Shown here one piece after another: positions 1 to 8,915 of a stretch of DNA of 64,000 nucleotides (within the stretch, counting starts at the first letter, position 1; each line of letters opens with the position of its first letter). Source of the stretch: Symploca sp. SIO1C2 (GTDB lineage: Bacteria; Cyanobacteriota; Cyanobacteriia; Cyanobacteriales; Coleofasciculaceae); the NCBI GenBank assembly GCA_010672925.1, contig JAAHFP010000001.1, positions 308,604-372,603 on the forward strand, given 5' to 3'. The translations under genes were made by a program, and so were the position numbers. The notes beneath the pieces are model-generated. The model was not told the DNA's origin. It ran no database searches and saw only the letters and a program-made list of their open reading frames with translations.

Positions 1-133
1 TGTCAAAGCGTTAAGAGTACTGACTAGTGTAGTCTTGACTCTCCGCTAGCGCTCCGAGCCAAGACTAAAGTCAAGGAATTTTTTGGCTTATATAAATAAA
101 TTTTATCAACATTAGTACGGGAGAGCCAGTTAT
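1..133. other. upstream region of truncated AAA_35 gene, with hairpin
   Basis: This stretch holds no gene. TAGTCTTG at 30-37 pairs with CAAGACTA at 60-67 around a GC-rich loop. An A/T-rich patch (tataaataaa) lies at 91-100. In the frame of the next gene a TAG stop at 113-115 sits only six codons before the first possible GTG start, so the usual N-terminus of the family is missing here. Confidence 0.4.
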
Positions 134-2197
134 GTGGTGCGGCAGGCTGATGAGGAATTTTATCAAGCTTTGAAAGCTGGGGAATTCTGCTATGTTCTCA
201 ATTCCCGGCAGATGGGGAAGTCGAGTCTGCGGGTAAGAGTGATGCAACGGTTACAGGCTGAGGGTTTTGCCTGTGGTGTGATTGATATTACCTCCATTGG
301 TAGCCATGACATTACTCCAGCACAGTGGTATCTTAGTTTTGTTCGTAGACTGGCGCGGAGTTTAAGGGTAAAAAAGACTAAGGAAGTACAGAAGTGGTGG
401 AGTGAACACCAGGGTTCTCCAGTCGATCGCTTGAGTGAGTTTATTGAAGAAGAACTACTAGGAAAGATTGAGCAGAAGATAATTGTCTTTATTGACGAAA
501 TCGATAGCATTCTCAAGTTGGGTTTCAAAGACGATTTTTTTGCTTTAATTCGAGCTAGCTATAACCAACGAGCGGAAAATCCAGAATACCGACGCCTCAC
601 TTTTGCTCTGTTAGGGGTAGCGACACCTTCGGATTTGATTCAGGATAAGAACCGCACCCCGTTTAATGTTGGTAAAGCGATTGATTTGCCAGGTTTTCAG
701 TTGCAGGAAGTGCAGCCTTTGGTTCAGGGATTGGAAGGGAAGGTAAATCATCCTCAGGAAGTTCTTAAGGAAATTTTGGCTTGGACTGGAGGACAACCTT
801 TTTTAACCCAAAAGTTGTGTAATTTAGTAGTACAGGAATTGCAAAGAGACGGGGGGACGGGGAGACGGGGAGACGGGGAGAAGTTAATGACTGCCTTACC
901 ATTCGTTGAGCAGATAGTGATATCCCGTATCATTGAAAATTGGGAAGCTCAAGATGAACCGGAGCATTTGAAAACGATACGCGATCGCATTCTTCAAAAT
1001 GAGCAGCGTGCGGGAGTACTGTTAGGACTATATCAGCAAATATTGTCCTTTGCTCCTTCTCAACCAGGAATAGCTGCTGATGGTTCTCCGGAGCAAACGG
1101 AATTGCGGTTATCGGGTTTGGTAGTTCAGCAACAGGGTAAGTTAAGGGTTTACAATCGGATTTATCAGCAAGTTTTTAACCAAGATTGGGTAAAACAGAC
1201 ATTAGGTAGTTTGCGTCCCTATGAAAGAGCGATCGCAGCTTGGTTAAAGTCCCAACGTCAGGATCAGTCTCGTCTGTTGCAGGGAGAAGCATTGCAGGAA
1301 GCATTGCTGTGGAAAGCGGGTAGAAGGTTGAGTGAGGAGGATGATGATTTTTTAACTGCTAGCCAAGAGAAGGCTTTGGAGACGGAGAGGAATAAGAATC
1401 AAATTTTGGCTGGAGCTAATCAAATTTTGGCTGAAGCAGAAAAGCAAGCCAAGCGACTGAGAACAATTTCATTGGCAATTTCCTCAATTTTTCTAGTAGT
1501 GACAGGTGGAGTTAGCTATTATTTTGTCAAGTTAGGCCAATTTGACTTGGAAGCGACAAGACTAAAAGTCCAAGTATTAGAGTCAAAAGCCTTGCGGTTT
1601 GATGGTAGAAATTTTGATGCCTTGCTCATCGCATTGAAGGCAGCCAACCAAATGCAATTACTTCTAGAAAAGGCTCAAACTACGCCCCAAACTAAGACTG
1701 ATCTCCACTCCATTGAACTTCAGACCAAAGTTGCCCTCCAGCAAGCTATGTATGATGTTAGAGAACGCAACCGCTGGGAAGCACATCCGGCTTCAGTACC
1801 CAGCGTGAGTTTCAGCCCCGATGGCAAGCTCCTTGCTTCTGGTAGTAGTGACAACACCATCAAAATTTGGGATTTGGAGGAGGGAGGAGAACTCCTTACC
1901 CTCTCTGGACATCAATATGAGGTCTTCAGTGTGAGTTTTAGCCCCGACGGCAAGCGTCTTGCTTCTGGTAGTAGTGACAACACCATCAAAATTTGGGATT
2001 TGGAGGAAGGAGGAGAACTTCTTACCCTCTCTGGACATCAATATGAGGTCTTCAGTGTGAGTTTTAGCCCCGATGGCAAACTCCTTGCCTCTGGTAGTGG
2101 GGATGGTACTATCAAAATTTGGGATTGGGAGAAGCAAAAAAAACTACACACCCTCCCCGGCGAACATCAAAGTTGGGTATATAGCGTAATTAGATAA
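134..2197 (+). CDS. AAA_35-WD40 repeat protein, trimmed at both ends
   Basis: The product has an N-terminal AAA-like ATPase domain of the cyanobacterial AAA_35 type (residues about 1-330). It shows the Walker A variant SRQMGKSS at 24-31 and a Walker B FIDEID near residue 120. A single hydrophobic segment lies near 445-465, and three WD40 repeats (about 550-687) end the protein. The ATPase half is closely similar to the CHAT protein at 41441-45049, whose N-terminus has about 20 more residues ([20 protein letters not shown]) before the shared RQADEE. Here an upstream stop removes them, and GTG is the first available start. The third WD40 repeat is followed by HQSWVYSV and then stops after two codons, whereas WD40 propellers normally need about seven blades. 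The protein therefore looks like a degraded copy. Members of this family are thought to be signal-transducing NTPases; activity of this copy is doubtful. Confidence 0.75.
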   Translation: MVRQADEEFYQALKAGEFCYVLNSRQMGKSSLRVRVMQRLQAEGFACGVIDITSIGSHDITPAQWYLSFVRRLARSLRVKKTKEVQKWWSEHQGSPVDRLSEFIEEELLGKIEQKIIVFIDEIDSILKLGFKDDFFALIRASYNQRAENPEYRRLTFALLGVATPSDLIQDKNRTPFNVGKAIDLPGFQLQEVQPLVQGLEGKVNHPQEVLKEILAWTGGQPFLTQKLCNLVVQELQRDGGTGRRGDGEKLMTALPFVEQIVISRIIENWEAQDEPEHLKTIRDRILQNEQRAGVLLGLYQQILSFAPSQPGIAADGSPEQTELRLSGLVVQQQGKLRVYNRIYQQVFNQDWVKQTLGSLRPYERAIAAWLKSQRQDQSRLLQGEALQEALLWKAGRRLSEEDDDFLTASQEKALETERNKNQILAGANQILAEAEKQAKRLRTISLAISSIFLVVTGGVSYYFVKLGQFDLEATRLKVQVLESKALRFDGRNFDALLIALKAANQMQLLLEKAQTTPQTKTDLHSIELQTKVALQQAMYDVRERNRWEAHPASVPSVSFSPDGKLLASGSSDNTIKIWDLEEGGELLTLSGHQYEVFSVSFSPDGKRLASGSSDNTIKIWDLEEGGELLTLSGHQYEVFSVSFSPDGKLLASGSGDGTIKIWDWEKQKKLHTLPGEHQSWVYSVIR

Positions 2198-2238
2198 GCT
2201 TAGACCTATTAATGTATCCTCTTCCGATATTAACAGTA

Positions 2239-2481
2239 GGGGCGCACCGACGTGCATTGGTGTCAACTTAAAGTGAAATCCTTGCCCCGCCTGTCGTTTA
2301 AACGACAGGCTAATAGCTCAAGTCATCTAAAGATGACTAACTTAAGGTGAATCGGAACAATTTAGTCCATTTTAATGGACTTGAGCTATTAGCCTTGGAT
2401 TTGAATCCAAGGTGAGTTAGGTCATCCAACTAGCCAGTTATGTCTAGGCTTAAGTTGACACGAATGACCAACGTGCACCCT
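2239..2481. repeat. modular palindrome element, copy A (full)
   Basis: A 243-bp element with terminal inverted repeats: TTGGTGTCAACTTAA at 2257-2271 and CTTAAGTTGACACGAAT at the right end, extended outward by imperfect G/C-rich arms. Inside are four hairpins in order: CCTGTCGTTTAAACGACAGG core (2289-2310), AGTCATCTAAAGATGACT (2321-2338), AGTCCATTTTAATGGACT (2364-2381) and CCTTGGATTTGAATCCAAGG (2393-2412). They are separated by linkers related to TAATAGCTCAAG. Copy B (45070-45314) is the same element in reverse orientation; copy C (60831-60981) has only the last two hairpins. It lies 42 bp beyond the stop of the AAA_35-WD40 gene and 10 bp beyond the stop of the convergent LtrA gene. Confidence 0.8.
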
Positions 2482-2490
2482 CAATGCTTA

Positions 2491-3627
2491 CTATTCTGCC
2501 AGATACTCAGAAAAATCTTTTGTTAAAGTCCACCGGAAATTAGAATAGACATAGAACAACATACCCAAAGTTATGCCAATCAGCATGTATTCTGGGCGAG
2601 GTAAAAACGTAGAGAATACTGTCACACTGATACAGACAACAGTATTAATAGTGATAATAGTACGGGCTATGGGAAATGCTAAATAGTAGCTGATCTGTTT
2701 ACCCAAATAGAACAAAGTCATGCCCGCGATCGCTAACCACCTAAAATCCCTGATTGCGATATCATTCAGAATAGTATGCTGAATCAGACTAGAGAGAATT
2801 CCCATACCTAACAACAGCAACACATGGGAATAGAGAAGGGGAAAGCCATATTTAATCCCCTTGGCCTTCTCTAGCAAGGGGAAGCCATCAAAATAAATCC
2901 ACCAAATTGCCCCAATCATTAAGAAGCCAGTGATAGCTGCTACGAGATCAAACTGGTCCCATTGAAGATCACTAAGTCCCCCTACCAAGCTAATCACCGA
3001 TTCCCCTAACAAGATAATCGAGAGGAGTCCAATCCGCTCAACTAGATGTTCACGATGGACGAGTTTTAATTCCTTACTTGTACTCAGATATGCTGTTGCA
3101 ATCATCTCCAAGCCAATACTACCGAGAAAGATCACTTGTCGTAAAGGGGAGCCAAAGAGGAGAGAACAAAGAGCGATCGCAACTCCAACAAAAATCATCA
3201 CTCCCATCCTTTGAGTATAAGGCTGAGTTTGCTCGAATCGGTAGCCGGTGATAAGATACATAGCTCCCAGCACCACCCTAGTTCCTCCGTAGTAGAGAAT
3301 AAATCGGGTCGAGTCTTCCAGAAGCCCTACCCCTAAAAACGCCGAGAGAGTCATCATCAGAAACATAATCACCAGGCTGGCAACCCGATGGGTGCGGCTG
3401 TCGGTATCGAACCGATTGGCGTAGAGGGTGTGGCTTGCCCAAATCCACCACACGGGGATAAACTCAGTGAGATACAATATCACCTGCTTACCTTCGAGAT
3501 ACCCATGATGAACATGAGCCAGGTGATGGGTAATGACGCTAATGCTGGCAACAAACACCAGGTCGAAGAATAGTTCTAACCAGGTAGCATGGCGACCTTC
3601 GTCGTAGTATTTGAATGTCGATAGCAT
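2491..3627 (-). CDS. low temperature requirement protein A (LtrA) family membrane protein
   Basis: This 378-residue, strongly hydrophobic protein begins with the family signature MLSTFKYYDEGRHATWLELFFDLVFVASIS and carries roughly ten membrane segments. The WLELFFDLVFVA motif and overall length match the LtrA family, named after a Listeria gene needed for growth in the cold; the biochemical role is not established. It is not related to the group II intron protein of the same name. The gene stands alone, convergent with the upstream AAA_35-WD40 gene, and its stop abuts palindrome element A. The start chosen is the only one that gives the complete N-terminal motif. Confidence 0.85.
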   Translation of the reverse strand: MLSTFKYYDEGRHATWLELFFDLVFVASISVITHHLAHVHHGYLEGKQVILYLTEFIPVWWIWASHTLYANRFDTDSRTHRVASLVIMFLMMTLSAFLGVGLLEDSTRFILYYGGTRVVLGAMYLITGYRFEQTQPYTQRMGVMIFVGVAIALCSLLFGSPLRQVIFLGSIGLEMIATAYLSTSKELKLVHREHLVERIGLLSIILLGESVISLVGGLSDLQWDQFDLVAAITGFLMIGAIWWIYFDGFPLLEKAKGIKYGFPLLYSHVLLLLGMGILSSLIQHTILNDIAIRDFRWLAIAGMTLFYLGKQISYYLAFPIARTIITINTVVCISVTVFSTFLPRPEYMLIGITLGMLFYVYSNFRWTLTKDFSEYLAE

Positions 3628-4028
3628 GGAATGACCAGAGAAATTTTAGATTTTAGATTTTAGATTTTAGATTTGAAGGATTACAAAGGTCACAAGCCCC
3701 TAAATTTATTTAGGGAATAAATCTTTAATCTTCAATTACTTGACAGTTACTACTGACTTAAATTTAAGATAATCAGACTAATCACTAAAGTCAACCAGTT
3801 TACTTTTAGTAACCACTCACTCTATCGCGTTTCTCATACTTGTGATGTACATTCGCTATTGGAATGGGGAATTGGGAATGGGGAATTGGGAATGGGAGAT
3901 GTACCTCACGGATGCGAGAATTGCTATATCTCATATTCCCCACCTTGAAGTGTGACAATAGGATTTTAGGGTGTGGCGTGTAGAATATCAATACGTCTTA
4001 GCGAAGTTGAGGGCTTCTAAAAATCAAT
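3628..4028. repeat. 401-bp intergenic region with heptanucleotide tandem repeats
   Basis: No gene is seen. It contains about four units of TTTTAGA at 3644-3674 and a GGGAATT/GGGAATG array at about 3863-3897. The same heptamers recur at several other intergenic places in the window (32843, 39619 and others). Confidence 0.7.
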
Positions 4029-4634
4029 CTATGAGAGTAGAAACTCTGGCGTAAGATGCTCACTCGGTATCTCTCGTTCAATAGGCAGATAGATAACCAC
4101 TTGAATGTCTTTCATCAAAACCAAGTACTTACACATTAAAGGACCCACTCTAAACCAGTCTAAACCTCCTAAGCCACATCCAAGAGCAGGAACTGCTAGG
4201 GATTGTATCCCCTGGACTTGATAATTTTCCACCAACCACTGCAAACCTCTTTCAATATCACCAATATTAGACTTATTTCTCCAATGGTTTTTAGTAGGGA
4301 AGAACAAAAACCAAGTTTGAAACTGATCTGCAGCAGCTTCTATTGGGAGATCTTCATCATCAAGTTCGTCAAAAACCGACGATTCTCTCTTGTACAAACA
4401 AGGTTTACCTGGTGTGATTTGCTTTTTCTTGCACAAATCCTGATATCTAACGTAAATATCAGGAAATCTATCCTTAGCAGTTAAAGCCAACCCCTTACCC
4501 ATAACTCCGACACAATTAACAGTTATAGTTAAGGTTTGCATCCGAGAACAAAACATGTCACCCTTAACAACAGTTAGATTGTCGGCAACACGAGCCTTCC
4601 AGTCTGGTTGAAAAAATCTTTCTTTTCTAGACAT
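4029..4634 (-). CDS. macrodomain protein, DarG-like (orphan)
   Basis: This 201-residue protein is a single macrodomain of the kind found at the N-terminus of DarG, which removes ADP-ribose from DNA and so neutralises the toxin DarT. Visible family features are the VKGDM strand, TVNCVGVMGKGLAL (the ligand-binding loop), FPTKNHWR, and VPALGCGLGGLDW near residues 160-172. DarG normally has a second C-terminal domain of similar size that binds the toxin; it is absent, and no DarT-like gene lies beside it. The neighbours are an LtrA gene and an Rpn-like gene on the same strand. It may be a stand-alone ADP-ribosyl hydrolase or a solitary antitoxin. The family call is firm; the substrate is inference. 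Confidence 0.85.
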   Translation of the reverse strand: MSRKERFFQPDWKARVADNLTVVKGDMFCSRMQTLTITVNCVGVMGKGLALTAKDRFPDIYVRYQDLCKKKQITPGKPCLYKRESSVFDELDDEDLPIEAAADQFQTWFLFFPTKNHWRNKSNIGDIERGLQWLVENYQVQGIQSLAVPALGCGLGGLDWFRVGPLMCKYLVLMKDIQVVIYLPIEREIPSEHLTPEFLLS

Positions 4635-4705
4635 ATAGTCATTTCAGATAATAAGGTAGAAGGGGAATTATTTGTGATTATCCGAACTTGATATTACTGG
4701 ACATG

Positions 4706-4731
4706 AAGCGATCGCATAAGTGCGATCGCTT
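4706..4731. repeat. double-HIP1 hairpin
   Basis: Two GCGATCGC octamers face each other as an 11-bp stem (AAGCGATCGCA / TGCGATCGCTT) with a TAAG loop. It lies about 20 bp beyond the stop of the gene ending at 4752. No T-run follows on the minus strand, so it is not a classic terminator. Confidence 0.6.
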
Positions 4732-4751
4732 TGCTGCACTATAGAAAAATC

Positions 4752-5645
4752 TCAATTAGACTTCCGAAAACGAGCCAATAACTCCTCACGGGATAATTGT
4801 AAGAGCATGGGGGTAAATTCCTCTGGCGGTAGGGCTAATAAGGGCTCAATAATTGCCCCTAGTTCCTCATCCACATCACCAAAGCGCACTTGTAGCAAGT
4901 TGTTAACCACCAAGCGCTCTCCCTGTTGAACTCCCTGTTGAAGCACTTGTTCCCGCTCCTGTTGATACAGTGGTGCTAAATGCATAATTAACTTCCTATC
5001 TCCTTCATCTAAATCTTGCCTGAATTCCAAATTTTTCCGCAAGTTATACAGTAACCTCAGAGTATGGAAACGTAGGGGATTATTTGCTGGCAGTGCCTCT
5101 AGTTCATCAATTGCTTGCTGTTGCACTTTTCCCCTACCCAACACTCTTAACCAAAGGGTTTCTTGGCTACGGGGTAACCGATGGATGACAACAATAACTG
5201 TTCTGAGAATCTTTGCCATAAAGTATACCCCTGGCAACCACTGCTGATCTACTTTGGCATTCAAGCCTCCTAATAGGGTTGCCGAGGCAGTTGGGGTGAG
5301 TATCCACAACTTGGGTAGTTTGGCACGAGAGAGTTTCAGCTGATTGCGATGAGCTTCCCGTTGTAACTCTCCCCGAACTACAAATAATTTTAGTAGACAA
5401 TCGCAGATTTCGTCAGCGGTGGCGGCATTGCGGAAGGGTTCTATCAGTGCAGGAGTTTGAGCCATGCGCCCTAATAATCCCAGGCTGCGAAGATTGCTTG
5501 GTGGACTATCGAAGTTAGGGTCAAACCAGACATCGATTTCTCGCACTTCCCCTGAAACTCGTCGCGGTGCTTTGACTTCACCGTAAGGAGTTAGTAGTTC
5601 TTCAAGGTAATCTTTGGCAAATTGATCATGGATAAATCGAGTCAA
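4752..5645 (-). CDS. Rpn/PD-(D/E)XK-type protein with DUF4351-like C-terminus
   Basis: This 297-residue protein starts MTRFIHDQFAKDYLEELLTPYGEV, typical of a large cyanobacterial family related to Rpn recombination-promoting nucleases. EIDVWFDP near residues 36-43 could be part of the nuclease core, but the catalytic set is less clear than in the two relatives at 22525 and 23788. The C-terminus (about 235-297: LVVNNLLQVRFGDVDEELGAIIEPLLAL and LSREELLARF) matches the helical DUF4351-like tail, and a QQGVQQGE stretch precedes it. Such genes are multicopy in filamentous cyanobacteria and are often linked to mobile DNA. Function is unknown. It stands alone, upstream of the macrodomain gene on the same strand but about 120 bp away. 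Confidence 0.75.
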   Translation of the reverse strand: MTRFIHDQFAKDYLEELLTPYGEVKAPRRVSGEVREIDVWFDPNFDSPPSNLRSLGLLGRMAQTPALIEPFRNAATADEICDCLLKLFVVRGELQREAHRNQLKLSRAKLPKLWILTPTASATLLGGLNAKVDQQWLPGVYFMAKILRTVIVVIHRLPRSQETLWLRVLGRGKVQQQAIDELEALPANNPLRFHTLRLLYNLRKNLEFRQDLDEGDRKLIMHLAPLYQQEREQVLQQGVQQGERLVVNNLLQVRFGDVDEELGAIIEPLLALPPEEFTPMLLQLSREELLARFRKSN

Positions 5646-5784
5646 TCACTTCGCTCCCATTGCAAATTTTTCCGCTGATTATACAGCAATTTCAGGGTAT
5701 TGGGAGTGCGGGAAGGAGAGTGTGGGGAGAGGGAGGAGTGTGGGAAGAGAAGAGCCTAAATTAGGTGTCAAGTTTTGGTATTAG

Positions 5785-5814
5785 TGTAGAGACGTTGCAT
5801 GCAACGTCTCTACA
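5785..5814. repeat. 30-bp perfect palindrome (copy 1)
   Basis: A perfect palindrome built on GAGACGTTGCATGCAACGTC and flanked by GGGTTTTTT on the plus strand. The same 30 bp with the same flank occurs at 17158-17187. Each copy lies about 15 bp beyond the stop codon of a minus-strand gene. Confidence 0.9.
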
Positions 5815-5829
5815 GGGTTTTTTGTATAA

Positions 5830-7161
5830 CTACCGATAATTCGGTGTCTGAATATTCCGCAAACGCGCTGCATCCTTCATCCCATATTCAGGATGACAGA
5901 ACCTATCCAATTGGGCTTCAAAGAATGCCCGATTTGCCTGTAAATGCCTGGGATTGGGGTCATCTAGAGGATAACAAAGGGCAGTCCTTAAGGCTTGAAA
6001 TACCGCAGAGGTAACACAATACATTGAGCGTTGGAAAGTTACCCCAATTTGGTTTAAGATATCATCCTCACCCCGACATCTCTGGGTATAAAACTCCTGA
6101 AGATAAGGTGGCAGGAAGTGATACATATCCTGCATCAGTAGTGTGGGTGGAATCCCGGCTGAACCAACGGGGAATTTATCGGCATAGAGTACTCCATAGT
6201 GGAAGTCTTTTTGGTCACTAGGCACTTCCCCTGCTTGAGCATTATAAGATTTCGTTCCCCGAAAGGGTGCGGTGCGATAGAAAACTGCTTCTACGTAAGG
6301 AAGTGCTGCTTCATACAACCAGGTGAAGCCTTTAGACTTGGGGATAACTTCGTAACATTCATCTCCCACATATACATGATGGTAAATGGGACGTCCCGCG
6401 ATCGCAAATATGCCATTTACCAAAAAGTTCATTGCCTCTGGAACTGTGGTAATCTTACCCTCATCATACAAGTCAGAGACTTCAAAGAAAACTGGAGCCA
6501 TTACTTCCCAAAATAACCCCAAGTTGCTGTAGTAAGATGCTTGACGACATTGCTCAATAAACATTTCTGGGAACAGCTTATGCAGTGCCAGCATTAAGGG
6601 GTTATTTTTAAAGTAAGCTTTAATGGCTCTATCGGCATTAGCTTTGTACTCATCGGAGTCCAAGTAAGCATCAAATTGATTCACCGGTGCATACATATGA
6701 CGATGCCAGAGCATTGCCCGCATACAAGCCTCAGCAAATTCCATATTAATCCGGTCATGCCACAAGTGATGGAGCAACTTGGGCATTTTGTTCGTTTCAC
6801 CTTTCTCAATAAAGGCTAAAAGTTCCGGATGAGCCGTTGCTTCACCACGCCAAATTCTTAAATCAGCATCATCTCCTGCATAATGATTATGCAGCTCTAA
6901 ATATTCCTTAGGGAGGAAGTATTTAAAGAAAGGGAAGGGATTTAAAAAGACTCGTTCAGCAATATAGAGCAAGTCACGCCAGTAGAAATCCATTGGCACG
7001 GCATAAGCTTTCCAGATACCGACAATTTGCATAAGATTTTCTGGAGTGTCGGGTATCATTGCTCCTCCTGCTTCGAGGCGATGCACAATCTCAGCAAACT
7101 CATGCTGAGAAGGAGGTAATTTTGGTTGAGTTTCTGGAGTTTTATCTAAGGTTGTAGTCAT
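5830..7161 (-). CDS. cupA: CO2 hydration protein CupA (ChpY) of NDH-1MS
   Basis: This 443-residue protein matches the CO2 hydration (Chp/Cup) family, including the conserved text FFKYFLPKEYLELHNHYAG, HHLWHDRINMEFAEACMRAM and FHYGVLYADKFPVGSAGIPP. CupA works on the NDH-1MS complex of the thylakoid membrane, where CO2 is hydrated to bicarbonate at the expense of redox energy. It is the last gene of the set ndhF3-ndhD3-cupA, all on the minus strand with an 85-bp gap before it. The length fits CupA better than the shorter CupB. In several cyanobacteria a small cupS gene follows; none is recognisable here, since the next DNA is a palindrome and then an Rpn-like gene. The start MTTTLDKTPE has no competing upstream codon. 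Confidence 0.93.
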   Translation of the reverse strand: MTTTLDKTPETQPKLPPSQHEFAEIVHRLEAGGAMIPDTPENLMQIVGIWKAYAVPMDFYWRDLLYIAERVFLNPFPFFKYFLPKEYLELHNHYAGDDADLRIWRGEATAHPELLAFIEKGETNKMPKLLHHLWHDRINMEFAEACMRAMLWHRHMYAPVNQFDAYLDSDEYKANADRAIKAYFKNNPLMLALHKLFPEMFIEQCRQASYYSNLGLFWEVMAPVFFEVSDLYDEGKITTVPEAMNFLVNGIFAIAGRPIYHHVYVGDECYEVIPKSKGFTWLYEAALPYVEAVFYRTAPFRGTKSYNAQAGEVPSDQKDFHYGVLYADKFPVGSAGIPPTLLMQDMYHFLPPYLQEFYTQRCRGEDDILNQIGVTFQRSMYCVTSAVFQALRTALCYPLDDPNPRHLQANRAFFEAQLDRFCHPEYGMKDAARLRNIQTPNYR

Positions 7162-7176
7162 GGTTTTAATGTAATA

Positions 7177-7268
7177 GGGGAATTGGGAATTGGGAATACA
7201 GAGACAAGGGAGATATTTAAACTAACCAATCCCCCATTCTTAATTCTTAATTCTTAATTCTTAATTCC
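7177..7268. repeat. heptamer repeats between ndhD3 and cupA
   Basis: About three units of GGGAATT lie at 7177-7197, and a TTCTTAA array at 7238-7267. The second array runs into ndhD3: its stop codon and last residues (ELRIKN) are repeat sequence. Confidence 0.8.
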
Positions 7269-8761
7269 TTAACATCTATGGCAACCTGTTGATGATTAAC
7301 AGGGGGAGTAATCGCCACCATTGCTGTAGTAGTTGGTTCCATCCAACGCACTAGGTAGCTAGGTTGTACTCCCAGTAGCAGGATAAGGAAGGCTAAAACA
7401 AAAGCTGGAACTTGTTCTGAGAAGACAACTTTGGGATAGTAGGCTCTATTGCTGTCGAGTTTGCCAAAGCAGGTGCGGTTCAGGAGAATTACAAAGTAAA
7501 CAGCGGTTAAGCCAGAAGCGAGGATACAGAGGAGGGTTTGCCAAGGGAATACGGCATAACTACCTTGAAAGACCAGAAATTCTGCAATAAAACCGACTAA
7601 ACCAGGAATGCCAGCACTCGCCATGCCACTTAAAATCAGAAGGGCACTTACTAAGGGTAAACCTCTTAGAGGATTCATTAATCCATTGAGGACATCCAAA
7701 TCCCGAGTCCCTACCTTGGTTTCAATGATTCCCACTAGATAAAATAGAATTGCCAGGATTAAACCGTGACTTACCATCTGAGAAACGGCACCCAGGAGGC
7801 TTAAGGGAGTAAGTGCAGCAGCGGCAACCACGATGTAGCCCATGTGACCAATGGAACTATAGGCTACCATGCGCTTGATATCTTTTTGCGCGATCGCACT
7901 CAATGCGCCATACATCACACTCACTACACCGATAATTGATAATCCCGGAGCAACAAATGCCCAGGTTTCGGGGAATAGTTGCAAACCAAACCTGACTAAA
8001 CCATAGGTTCCCAACTTAGCAACCATGCCACCTAAAATAATCGCTACTACCGGAGATGCAGCAACATAAGCATCTGGCATCCAAGTATGTACTGGGACTA
8101 GGGGGATTTTGATACCAAAGCCGATTAAGATAGCTGTCAGGAGAATTAGTTGAGTGGTTAAGGATAGGTTTTGAGTGCTAATTGCTCCGTAGTCGAAGCT
8201 GCTGGCATGGGAAAACCAAGTTATTCCCAGGAATGCACCTAGAATCAGAATTCCGGATACTGCTGTATACAGAAGAAACTTCATCGCTGCATATTCCCGC
8301 TTTTCCCCTCCCCAAATAGCAATTAGCAGGTAAAGGGGAATTAAGATTACTTCGTAGAAGATGACGAAGAGCAATAAATTCTGAGCCAGAAAAGAACCAG
8401 CAACCCCAGCATTAACTAGTAAAATTAGGGCGTATTTGAGACGGGGACGCTCTACATTATTCCTACCGCTCAATAGAACAATAACCGTCAGAAAGTTGCT
8501 CAGAGCTAGTAAGGGAAAGGATAGCCCATCAACACCTAGTTTATAGTTTAAGCCGATTTGAGGAATCCAAGGTAAAGATTCTGGAAACTGCATTCCTGGA
8601 TTGGTTATATCAAACTGTAAACCAAGCCAGATAGTAATTAGTAAGATAGCTGTTGCAATGGCTAGAGCCACGGAACGTATTCGCGCACCTGTAAGGTTCC
8701 CGGGGATAAACCCGACCAGGGCAGCACCTAATACAGGTAACAAGATTAAGGTACTAAGCAT
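7247..8761 (-). CDS. ndhD3: NAD(P)H-quinone oxidoreductase subunit NdhD3
   Basis: This proton-pumping, antiporter-like subunit is 504 residues with about 14 membrane helices. It carries the family text LLVNAGVAGSFLAQNLLLFVIFYEVILIPLYLLIAIWG, PLVPVHTWMPDAY and AYSSIGHMGYI. Its place between ndhF3 and cupA marks it as the inducible CO2-uptake paralogue rather than NdhD1/D2. I place the start at the ATG at 8761 (MLSTLILLPVLGAALVGF). An in-frame start at 8830 exists, but the extra 23 residues are encoded by a (TTGTTTG)n tandem repeat ([12 protein letters not shown]) and are unlikely to be protein. The last six residues are also written by a heptamer repeat. Confidence 0.93.
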   Translation of the reverse strand: MLSTLILLPVLGAALVGFIPGNLTGARIRSVALAIATAILLITIWLGLQFDITNPGMQFPESLPWIPQIGLNYKLGVDGLSFPLLALSNFLTVIVLLSGRNNVERPRLKYALILLVNAGVAGSFLAQNLLLFVIFYEVILIPLYLLIAIWGGEKREYAAMKFLLYTAVSGILILGAFLGITWFSHASSFDYGAISTQNLSLTTQLILLTAILIGFGIKIPLVPVHTWMPDAYVAASPVVAIILGGMVAKLGTYGLVRFGLQLFPETWAFVAPGLSIIGVVSVMYGALSAIAQKDIKRMVAYSSIGHMGYIVVAAAALTPLSLLGAVSQMVSHGLILAILFYLVGIIETKVGTRDLDVLNGLMNPLRGLPLVSALLILSGMASAGIPGLVGFIAEFLVFQGSYAVFPWQTLLCILASGLTAVYFVILLNRTCFGKLDSNRAYYPKVVFSEQVPAFVLAFLILLLGVQPSYLVRWMEPTTTAMVAITPPVNHQQVAIDVKELRIKN

Positions 8762-8764
8762 TAT

Positions 8765-8802
8765 TTGTTGTTTGTTGTTTGTTGTTTGTTGTTTGTTGTT
8801 TG
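8765..8802. repeat. TTTGTTG heptamer array before ndhD3
   Basis: About five units of TTTGTTG lie directly upstream of the ndhD3 start, inside the presumed operon between ndhF3 and ndhD3. A similar, shorter array stands before the SPFH gene at about 62007-62035. Confidence 0.85.
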
Positions 8803-8915
8803 GCCTCGCGTTGCTCACCATGCTCCGCAAAAGGAATCGGGAATTGGGAATTAGTGAGTTTCAATATCTCCCTTGTCTCCCCACCCAATATCCCCATCTC
8901 CCAACAGTCCTTCAG

